Source of the DNA: Tannerellaceae bacterium
GTDB taxonomy: Bacteria; Bacteroidota; Bacteroidia; Bacteroidales; Tannerellaceae
NCBI GenBank assembly: GCA_031267205.1
Contig: JAIRZN010000164.1
Coordinates: 1 to 13,419, forward strand
DNA length: 13,419 nucleotides
Direction: 5' to 3'
Positions 8,075-13,419 of this stretch are shown piece by piece. Positions within the stretch are counted from its first letter, which is position 1. The number at the start of each line of letters is the position of its first letter. Under the pieces are notes generated by a model that saw only the letters and a list, made by a program, of their open reading frames with translations, was not told the DNA's origin and made no database searches. The position numbers and the translations under genes were made by a program.

Positions 8075-9477
8075 CGGCCGGAGCGGTTCATCTTTATGCG
8101 CGCCTCAAGCTCCCATGTCCGCAGGCTGTCTTTGTAGGCGTTGCGTTCGTTTATCTTGTCGAGGCTTGGGTGTGCGTCCGAATTATCTTCCCAGCGGCGA
8201 CAGAGGTAGAGTACGTCGTATATACGTCCGATCTTGTACTCGCGACTTATGCGCAAGCCCGCGGCATAATCTTCGCCGTAGCTTGTGTCGGGGAGCTTCA
8301 AGCTTCGGAGCAAGGGCGTAAAAAAGGCGCGCGGCGCTCCAAGGCCGTTGATGCGCAAGGCGTTGTTGTGGCCGTTCTCCGCCGTCCATTCGCTGTGGTC
8401 GATAACGCCCGGCGGGATGCTCCGCTTGTTGAAATCCGTAAGCTGGTATGTTCCTATGACCATCGCGCACCGGTAATGGTAGAAGGCGTCGACGATATTC
8501 TGTACGGCGCCCGTTGTGCGGAATACGTCGTCGCTGTCCAACTGTATAGAGAAGCGTCCGCATCGCGGGTGACTGACGGCGTAGTTCCAGCACCCGCCTA
8601 TTCCGAGGTCCCTGCGTTCAGGTATGAGATGAATCAGGCGATCATCTTTTTCGGCAATATAGCTAAGCAAGGCGGTAGTGCCGTCGGTCGAGTAATTATC
8701 GACGGCGATGATGTTGAACGAGAATTTTGTTTCCTGGCTGAGGACGGATTCGACGGCTTCTCTTATCGTGCGCGCTCGGTTTCGCACAGGTATGATAATG
8801 GAAGCCTCGAACGGGAATGACGGTTCCTGGGCGTCGATTACTGTTTCTACCGACGGCAGGAATCCGCCTATACGGCGCAGGTGGCCGGTGCAGGCGCGTT
8901 CCATTTCGATCTGCACCTCGCGGTTTTGCGGAGATAAGTAATCGAACTGCGCCTCCGAGGCTTGCGACCGTTCTTCGCTTTCCTTTTTCCGGTAGAGGTA
9001 TTCGCTGACATGTACAATAGGGCTCTTCCTTGAGAGGCTGAGGCGCAGGTCGTACAATCCGGCGAAGCGATAGTCGTCCGTCATATCCGCCGACGCTTCG
9101 CGGAAAGCTCCGGTGTGATACATCTGCACGAGGCCGAAGTCGAAGTCGTCGCGCAGGCTCCCCTTGCGGTAATCAATCAACGGATGCTCCCGGCCCGTTT
9201 CCTCGCGATAGTCGGCGTAAAGCATACCGGCTGAGGTATCTTCGGCGACGCTTATCATGCGTTCGAGGGCGAACAGTCCCGGCTCGACGGGTTCGTGTAT
9301 TAATAAGATGTAGTCCGCTTCCGCTTGCGCGGCTATATCGCGGATAAGGCTGCTTGCGGGATATTTCCCGGCCTGCAAACGGGTTATGCGCTTGACTAAG
9401 TTCGATTGCCTGAGGGCCTGTTCCGTCTCCGCGTCTTCTCTATCGTTGTAGAGGATAAAACTGTGAATATTTCTCAT
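8071..9477 (-). CDS. Family 2 glycosyltransferase with two GT-A-like domains
   Basis: 468 residues, no signal peptide and no clear membrane helix. The C-terminal half is a canonical GT2 catalytic domain. It has 'ASIIIPVRNRARTIREAVES' (from about 225), 'IIAVDNYSTDGTT' (256-268), a DxD-type metal/nucleotide site 'LDSDD' (D314, D316, D317), and a late acidic 'YGEDYAAGLRIS' (E402, D403) in the region where GT2 enzymes place the catalytic base. The first ~215 residues look like a second, degenerate GT-A domain: 'ADYILLIHEPVEPGLFALERM' style strand-helix order and 'GMLYADYREE' (84-93), but no DxD of its own. It probably transfers a sugar from a nucleotide donor in the cytoplasm; acceptor unknown. 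It lies 92 bp downstream of the propeller lipoprotein gene and overlaps the DUF4922 gene by 4 bp. Confidence 0.92.
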   Translation of the reverse strand: MRNIHSFILYNDREDAETEQALRQSNLVKRITRLQAGKYPASSLIRDIAAQAEADYILLIHEPVEPGLFALERMISVAEDTSAGMLYADYREETGREHPLIDYRKGSLRDDFDFGLVQMYHTGAFREASADMTDDYRFAGLYDLRLSLSRKSPIVHVSEYLYRKKESEERSQASEAQFDYLSPQNREVQIEMERACTGHLRRIGGFLPSVETVIDAQEPSFPFEASIIIPVRNRARTIREAVESVLSQETKFSFNIIAVDNYSTDGTTALLSYIAEKDDRLIHLIPERRDLGIGGCWNYAVSHPRCGRFSIQLDSDDVFRTTGAVQNIVDAFYHYRCAMVIGTYQLTDFNKRSIPPGVIDHSEWTAENGHNNALRINGLGAPRAFFTPLLRSLKLPDTSYGEDYAAGLRISREYKIGRIYDVLYLCRRWEDNSDAHPSLDKINERNAYKDSLRTWELEARIKMNRSGR

Positions 9478-9504
9478 ACTGATACCGTTGTTTATTTTAT
9501 GGTG

Positions 9505-9525
9505 CGTAAAATTAATGAATTTACG
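9505..9525. repeat. Inverted repeat CGTAAA-N9-TTTACG upstream of glycosyltransferase gene
   Basis: Six-base perfect arms separated by nine bases, in the 92-bp gap between the lipoprotein and glycosyltransferase genes, its near edge 27 bp before the glycosyltransferase ATG. The gap is A/T-rich compared with both genes. It could be an operator for a dimeric regulator or a weak RNA hairpin at the start of the message. A chance match is quite possible. Confidence 0.35.
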
Positions 9526-9569
9526 GGGATGTGCGGCGGCGTGGGAGTAATTAGAGATGCCGGAAGCGG

Positions 9570-11042
9570 TTACTTATCCCTGTACCTCATTTGTATGCGC
9601 TCTCCCGTGCGCGCTTTGTTCTCAATCCCGCCGGCGTCCAGCTTAACCTCGCCGGTGACAAACTCCGGTATATTGAACGAATACAGCGAGGCGTCGTAAA
9701 AGTCGGGGTCGCGTTGGGGTAGCATGAAGGGTTTCGTGACATTGCCCGCTTCGTCTATCGAGGCTATGTAGGGACGGGTATAAAGGCCGTCCGTCCGCCG
9801 GCTGCTGAAGACAAACCACCTTGAATTGCTGCTCCAGCTATGATAGCTGTCTACGTCGTCGCTGTTCACTTCGCTAAGCTCGCGGGCCTCGTTCGTCTGC
9901 AAATCTAATAGCCATAAGTCGGATTCCTTGTGCCAGATGGAGAAGTTGCCGTAGTCCGACAGCGTGTACATCAGGTAACGGCCATCGTATGACGGGCGCG
10001 GGAAGGAGACGCTCTTGCCGACGGCGGCGGCGCGGACGAGGGTGTCTACCGCGCTGCCGAAAGCGCCGCTTGCGGGGTCGAAAGCGATGCTGCACAGGTC
10101 GTACCTAACATCGCTGTACTCCGCCGGTATGGTGCGCGCCGCAGCCGAACAGAAGTATAGCGTGAGGCCGTCGGGGGAAAAGGCGGGGAAGGTCTCAAAG
10201 GCGTCCTGCCTTGTCAGTTGGGCGGAGGACAGCAGCTCGTTGGCCTCCGTGTCGTAGACGGCTATGTCCGAACGGGCGTCTACGACCTCTATCCTCTTGT
10301 CGCGCCGCTCGTGGAAGACCTGCCTCGTCTCGTTAATCGAATAGGCGATGTACTTCCCCGAAGGATGCCAGTAGGGGTAGACGCAGTTTGCGATGGTCTG
10401 ATCCGTCTTCGTGTCGTAAAGGTTCGCCTCCCCGCCCGACGTCAGCAGCGTAGAGCTGTACGGCCCGCGTATATGCAGGCTCATCCGTTCCGGACTGCCC
10501 TGGCGGAAGGAGTGACAGTTCACGCAATTGCCCGGCATGAGGGTGTTTTCTATCAACGGCGCCTGCTTGAAGCCGGAGAGCTCGCGCTCGTATATTCCCA
10601 TCTTGCCGTACACCTCGTAGGCCGGCGGGATGAGGCGGTAGACCAATCCGTAGTCGATGGGGTAAGCGCTGACGTGAACCGTGAAGGGCCGGTACTGTAT
10701 CCATCGCCCGGACTGCTTGAGCGAGACGGTCACGTTCAGTTCGCCCCCGACGTTGTCTTCGAGGAGCTGCTTCCACCTGCCCTGCGGAATATCGACGGCG
10801 GCCTGCCTGCCTCCGCGTACATGTACCTTGCCTGTGCGACTGCCTTCTATGAGGGCGTCTATGCGGCTATACTCGGCCTCTGCGCGGAAGTTCAGCGGCG
10901 CAATAGTGGACGGGACGGTTACTCCGGCGTAATCCGGGAAGATTGCGGGAGGCTCGTCACGGGTTTCTTCCGGGATGACGGCTTCGCGACAACCGGTCAG
11001 CGAAGATAAAAAGAGTGGGATGTAGATAAAATAGCGTCTCAT
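9570..11042 (-). CDS. Lipoprotein with CxxCH heme motif and TolB-like beta-propeller
   Basis: 490 residues. The N-terminus MRRYFIYIPLFLSSLTGC is a lipoprotein signal with C18 as the lipidated cysteine, so it is anchored in the outer or inner membrane. Residues about 40-130 form a beta-rich domain. 'GNCVNCHSF' (C173, C176, H177) is a single c-type heme attachment motif. PD40-like blades follow: 'YWHPSGKYIAY', 'AFSPDGLTLYF' and 'RPSYDGRYLMYTL', then 'WSSNSRWFVF', running to about residue 460. I recall a Bacteroidales family of this architecture, often annotated vaguely as cytochrome c biosynthesis or TolB family. With one heme motif it is more likely a cytochrome-like electron carrier or sensor than a maturation factor; that is inference. 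It starts 9 bp after the DUF6057-like gene, so the two are co-transcribed. No clear distal heme ligand can be assigned by eye. Confidence 0.9.
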   Translation of the reverse strand: MRRYFIYIPLFLSSLTGCREAVIPEETRDEPPAIFPDYAGVTVPSTIAPLNFRAEAEYSRIDALIEGSRTGKVHVRGGRQAAVDIPQGRWKQLLEDNVGGELNVTVSLKQSGRWIQYRPFTVHVSAYPIDYGLVYRLIPPAYEVYGKMGIYERELSGFKQAPLIENTLMPGNCVNCHSFRQGSPERMSLHIRGPYSSTLLTSGGEANLYDTKTDQTIANCVYPYWHPSGKYIAYSINETRQVFHERRDKRIEVVDARSDIAVYDTEANELLSSAQLTRQDAFETFPAFSPDGLTLYFCSAAARTIPAEYSDVRYDLCSIAFDPASGAFGSAVDTLVRAAAVGKSVSFPRPSYDGRYLMYTLSDYGNFSIWHKESDLWLLDLQTNEARELSEVNSDDVDSYHSWSSNSRWFVFSSRRTDGLYTRPYIASIDEAGNVTKPFMLPQRDPDFYDASLYSFNIPEFVTGEVKLDAGGIENKARTGERIQMRYRDK

Positions 11043-11051
11043 GCGGGTAAA

Positions 11052-12821
11052 TTATTTCCTGAAATGCAGATAATACCAGTACGTCCCTGAGAACGCGCCG
11101 CGGAGCATCGGTTCGGCGGCGGGATAGTTGACGTAGATACGGCGGTATTCATTGACGCGGCGCTTCACTTCGTCGCTTACCGGATAGGGAATATTGTCGG
11201 TCGTATCGTTCATAAGTCCCCAGATGTAAATCAGGGCTTCCTGATAGCTTCGGGGCATTGTCCGGTAGCCGAGGCTTTCTCCCATCGGATAGTATTGGTA
11301 GAAATGTTCGAGGTCTTTAGTCAGCAGGCAGTAGGCCATCAGATACTCGTATGCCGGGCGGTTCGAGAGGTCCTGTTGCAGCAGGATGCCCAGCATCATA
11401 TCCTTTTCCTCTTCGCTGAAAAGGAAATCGGTCTTCGTCCTGTACTTCCTGAGCCATGCCCAGTCGGCGTTCGCCTCTATCCGTTCCTCGTCGTGGAGGC
11501 AGGCCATCGTCTCCGTAGCCCACTTGCGGTAGTAGAGCGTATGTTGCAGCAGGCGCAGGTATTTGGCGGCCACTTCATACTGTCCGTTGAGCAGGTTGGT
11601 TTCCGCCAGCCGCTTTATTCCCCTCGCGCTGCGCTGGAAGTCGGGTATGGCCTCCATAGCTTCAAAGGCGAAACGCTGGGCGGTGTTGATGAAGCCTAAG
11701 TGGTAATACAGCTCGCCGGCCATCATCGGCAGGCTGAAGTCGCGCACGAACGACGGCAGCAGTCCTTCAGGCCCGTTCTGGTAGTAGTGAAACATCCTTT
11801 CGGGCATCAATCCCTGCTTGCACAGGGCTAAGTTGAGGAAGGCGACGGAGAGCGGCGACTGCGGGGCTTTCCTGTCGGCCAGGGCGGTGACATGTTCCCA
11901 GTCGCCGGCGCGGACGTAGTAATCGTACTCCATCACCTCTTCCTTCTTCCAGTCCGTCATCCGGGGTATCCCGAAGATGGCGGCGAGGACTAAGGCGCAT
12001 GTTTGCAGGCCGTGTACAGGGAGGTTTCCTTTCGACGGCGACAGCCTTAAGCATAACACGACGGCCGGCACAGTCATCCAAAGCGCCGACAGCATGAAGG
12101 GGAAGACGGTCTGGTAGCGATAGTAATCCGCGCCCGTCCATAACTTCGACAGCGGATACTGAGGGAAAAAGCCGTGCGCCGCTAAGGGCGAAGCGATCAG
12201 CAGCAGAGCTCCCCCGGCTATGAAGCCGAGCCGCCGCCACGCCCGAAGCCCTCCGCCGGTCATCTCCCCGACGACGCAAAGCGCCCAGAATACGGCAGCC
12301 GTCCCGCCGGTCAATACGTAAAGCAACGGTATCATCAAGAGCGAATAAACCGCCCTCGACGCCGCCGGGCGTATCGACAGGCTCATCCTGAAGGCCGCCA
12401 GTACCAGTAGCAGCGACACGACGCCGGTCGGCTTATAGCTCTCGTCGCAAAGCAATATCCAGTAAAAGACGGAAGGTATGAACGTAAGCGGCGCCCAACC
12501 CTCCCCCTTGCCGGTACATGAAGCGGCGGCGAGCGTCAGGCGTTGCAAGAGCGTAAGCAGCGAGGCGATAATGAAAGCCCCAAGCCAGGGCGCGCGGTAG
12601 AACTGTACGAGGAAGCGCGAGAGGTATTCCGCCGGCCCGCCGATGCGGAGCGTCGTTTCCTCCATATAGCCGGAGGTGAAGAGGAACATCTGGTACTGCT
12701 CCTGATATGCCAGGTGATAGCGGTAGAAGCATCCGAAGAACACGAATACGCTCGCCCAAAGTACAAGGGAGAGTATATTATTAATGTATGGGAGCGGCGG
12801 ACGTGGTTTCATGTCGTGCAT
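11052..12821 (-). CDS. Polytopic membrane protein, DUF6057-like
   Basis: 589 residues from the ATG at 12821. I prefer this start over the in-frame TTG at 12836 (five residues longer), which lies only 10 bp from the preceding stop; an ATG at 12812 is also possible. The N-terminal half holds about eight hydrophobic segments: near 14-36, 78-98, 112-126, 133-147, 157-186, 197-217, 239-260 and 269-287. The C-terminal half (from 'EEVMEYDYYVRAGDW' near 294) is soluble and helical with TPR-like pairs ('FAFEAMEAIPDFQRSARGIK', 'LLNGQYEVAAKYLRLLQHT'). This matches the layout I recall for DUF6057, a Bacteroidales family that occurs beside the heme/propeller lipoprotein. Function unknown; a membrane platform with a TPR scaffold is suggested by shape only. 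It is the first complete gene of the minus-strand cluster. A truncated second copy of its 5' end lies at the right edge of the window. Confidence 0.85.
   Translation of the reverse strand: MHDMKPRPPLPYINNILSLVLWASVFVFFGCFYRYHLAYQEQYQMFLFTSGYMEETTLRIGGPAEYLSRFLVQFYRAPWLGAFIIASLLTLLQRLTLAAASCTGKGEGWAPLTFIPSVFYWILLCDESYKPTGVVSLLLVLAAFRMSLSIRPAASRAVYSLLMIPLLYVLTGGTAAVFWALCVVGEMTGGGLRAWRRLGFIAGGALLLIASPLAAHGFFPQYPLSKLWTGADYYRYQTVFPFMLSALWMTVPAVVLCLRLSPSKGNLPVHGLQTCALVLAAIFGIPRMTDWKKEEVMEYDYYVRAGDWEHVTALADRKAPQSPLSVAFLNLALCKQGLMPERMFHYYQNGPEGLLPSFVRDFSLPMMAGELYYHLGFINTAQRFAFEAMEAIPDFQRSARGIKRLAETNLLNGQYEVAAKYLRLLQHTLYYRKWATETMACLHDEERIEANADWAWLRKYRTKTDFLFSEEEKDMMLGILLQQDLSNRPAYEYLMAYCLLTKDLEHFYQYYPMGESLGYRTMPRSYQEALIYIWGLMNDTTDNIPYPVSDEVKRRVNEYRRIYVNYPAAEPMLRGAFSGTYWYYLHFRK
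12733..12779. repeat. Direct repeat, copy 1 (inside DUF6057-like gene)
   Basis: These 47 bases match 13373-13419 at a constant offset of 640 with four mismatches (12734, 12741, 12744 and 12777). They encode the first membrane segment (minus-strand reading NILSLVLWASVFVFF). The second copy reaches the window edge, so the repeat may be longer. Confidence 0.95.
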
Positions 12822-12846
12822 AATTTCATTTCCCAAAAGTAATACA

Positions 12847-12981
12847 TTATTTCTTTCGCGGCAATCGACCGTTCTTCTTCAGCGACTGGCTGAGGATGTA
12901 CAATATCTGTCCGTTTACGCTGCGAAACTCATCGGCAGCCCACTTCTCGATAGCATCCGTTACCCTTATTAATTTTGTTCC
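12847..12981 (-). pseudogene. 5'-truncated Arc/ribbon-helix-helix-like small gene
   Basis: On the minus strand this frame ends in TAA at 12847-12849. Its conserved core 'AIEKWAADEFRSVNGQILYI' is followed by LSQSLKKNGRLPRKK. I recognise this as the C-terminal two thirds of a small Bacteroidales protein of the Arc-like ribbon-helix-helix type, usually about 50-60 residues. Relatives begin with Met, a lysine-rich start and a beta strand before 'EKWAADEFRS'. Here the frame upstream enters AT-rich DNA of the neighbouring foreign gene and has no ATG, GTG or TTG before an in-frame stop. The N-terminal DNA-binding strand is therefore lost. The break is near 12965-12981. It ends about 25 bp before the DUF6057-like ATG. 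It could be expressed only from an unusual start such as ATT. Confidence 0.65.
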
Positions 12982-13362
12982 AATGTTTTTACCTACACCT
13001 TTTTTACCATTATCGCTTTCATATATTCTGAATTATTCAGGAAATTATATATCCTTATTTTTTCATCTTCAGTACATCCTATTAATATATTTATCTCAGA
13101 GTCTTTCTTTAATAAATCTATTATACAAACTATTGTGTCTATTTTTTTATTATTATCAGAACCTACAAAAACGTCAATTCCTCCACCATCCATAGATTCT
13201 GTATTTTTTATATAACCATAATCAAGTTCATAGACCACATCATTATATTTTGGATGTCTTGTCCCCTTAGGTCTATCTATTATTATTTCATTGCTTTCTA
13301 CAATTTTCTCCAGATATTCCCAAAAAATATTATCATATTTCATATTTCCCTCATAAATAAAT
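12982..13362. other. AT-rich inserted segment (probable horizontal transfer)
   Basis: Base composition drops abruptly: G/C counts per 60 bases are 14 (13021-13080), 12 (13081-13140) and 18 (13141-13200), against 35 in a typical native stretch (3001-3060). The segment holds one gene with a Firmicutes-like ribosome site and codon choice. On both sides it meets truncated native genes: the Arc-like remnant on the left and the DUF6057-like fragment on the right. No terminal inverted repeats, transposase, integrase or tRNA is visible. Edges are approximate. Confidence 0.75.
12993..13343 (-). CDS. Small inorganic-pyrophosphatase-like protein, Firmicutes-type
   Basis: 116 residues from the ATG at 13343, which follows GAGGGA at a good Shine-Dalgarno distance. 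A longer open frame to 13406 exists, but its extra 21 codons are out-of-frame DUF6057-like DNA. The protein resembles short proteins of Clostridia annotated as inorganic pyrophosphatase: 'IIIDRPKGTRHPKY' (20-33), 'YELDYGYIKNTESMDGGGID' (38-57), 'DLLKKDSEINILIGCTEDEK' (76-95), 'NNSEYMKAIMVKK'. The block around D52 aligns with the family I signature of E. coli pyrophosphatase (NYGYINHTLSLDGDPVDV). The equivalents of D65 and D70 are kept (D52, D57), but D67 is glycine (G54). The C-terminal part is much shorter, and I see no match to D97/D102. Pyrophosphate hydrolysis is therefore doubtful. Its very low GC and AT-ending codons differ from every other gene here. Confidence 0.85.
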   Translation of the reverse strand: MKYDNIFWEYLEKIVESNEIIIDRPKGTRHPKYNDVVYELDYGYIKNTESMDGGGIDVFVGSDNNKKIDTIVCIIDLLKKDSEINILIGCTEDEKIRIYNFLNNSEYMKAIMVKKV

Positions 13363-13419
13363 GCCGCCGGAACGGAAGAATACAAATACGCTCGCCCAAA
13401 GTACAAGGGAGAGTATGTT
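13351..13419 (-). pseudogene. Truncated 5' fragment of a second DUF6057-like gene (runs off right edge)
   Basis: On the minus strand the 69 bases to the window edge read NILSLVLWASVFVFF, identical in protein to residues 15-29 of the complete DUF6057-like protein, then RSGGIYL and a TGA stop. The stop overlaps the ribosome-binding region of the pyrophosphatase-like gene (TGAGGGAAATATG). Three of the four base differences from the complete copy are synonymous third-position changes (AAT/AAC, TTC/TTT, GTG/GTA); the fourth lies at the breakpoint. So this is a diverged coding copy, interrupted after about the first membrane segment. Its start is outside the window. Confidence 0.8.
13373..13419. 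repeat. Direct repeat, copy 2 (right edge)
   Basis: Partner of 12733-12779, with 43 of 47 bases identical. Its left limit at about 13373 marks where similarity to the DUF6057-like gene stops; the right limit is cut by the window end. Confidence 0.95.

Noticed and set aside
8035..8820. 261-codon plus-strand open frame across the glycosyltransferase/DUF4922 junction
   Set aside because: It overlaps two well-supported minus-strand genes, including the DSDD coding region, and looks like no known protein.
10218..11009. 263-codon plus-strand open frame opposite the heme/propeller lipoprotein
   Set aside because: Antisense shadow; the minus strand has a lipobox, CxxCH and propeller repeats, whereas this frame has low-complexity Val/Arg/Leu composition.
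12982..13362. Insert as an insertion sequence or integron cassette
   Set aside because: No transposase or integrase frame, no terminal inverted repeats and no attC-like palindrome are visible; the flanking repeat is a diverged coding copy, not a short exact target duplication.
13344..13406. 21-codon N-terminal extension of the pyrophosphatase-like protein
   Set aside because: This part reads DUF6057-like DNA out of its own frame, and homologues as I recall them begin at the MKYDN methionine, which has the GAGGGA site.
1..13419. CRISPR arrays, tRNA or rRNA genes
   Set aside because: I saw no regularly spaced short repeats, cloverleaf-like segments or rRNA core sequences on either strand.

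Overview
The window looks like Bacteroidota DNA, order Bacteroidales, possibly Tannerellaceae. This rests on family content (DUF6261, DUF4132/DUF5724-like, DUF4922, DUF6057, heme-motif TolB-like propeller lipoprotein), the near absence of strong Shine-Dalgarno sites, and a TAnnTTTG-like -7 element. Native DNA is GC-rich (35 of 60 bases G/C in 3001-3060). The last ~400 bases are a sharp exception (44 of 180 G/C over 13021-13200).

Layout. (1) 1-4702, plus strand: a gene running in from the left edge (DUF6261-like), a 926-aa DUF4132/DUF5724-like protein that seems to have lost its usual C-terminal domain, and a ZIP-family metal transporter. Gaps are 16 and 3 bp, so this is probably one transcript. 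(2) 4718-5641, minus: a secreted TolB/PD40 beta-propeller, tail-to-tail with the ZIP gene. (3) 5642-5851: a divergent promoter region. (4) 5852-7135, plus: a FucP-type sugar:H+ symporter with both proton-relay acidic residues kept. (5) 12821-7142, minus: a four-gene cluster transcribed right to left. It encodes a polytopic membrane protein (DUF6057-like), a lipoprotein with one CxxCH heme motif plus a beta-propeller, a two-domain family-2 glycosyltransferase, and a GalT/HIT-fold DUF4922 protein carrying CxxC and HxHxQ motifs. (6) 12837-13419: a scarred junction with a 5'-truncated Arc-like small gene, an AT-rich Firmicutes-looking pyrophosphatase-like gene, and a second, truncated copy of the 5' end of the DUF6057-like gene entering from the right edge.

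How they may work together. Region 5 reads as a cell-envelope module: membrane protein and heme/propeller lipoprotein outside or in the membrane, glycosyltransferase and nucleotide-sugar phosphorylase/transferase-like enzyme inside. Its function is unknown to me. Region 6 looks like a foreign gene that landed between, and destroyed parts of, two native genes; the duplicated DUF6057 5' end is the clearest trace. Everything here was read by eye, and family names come from recall of motifs, not from a database search.
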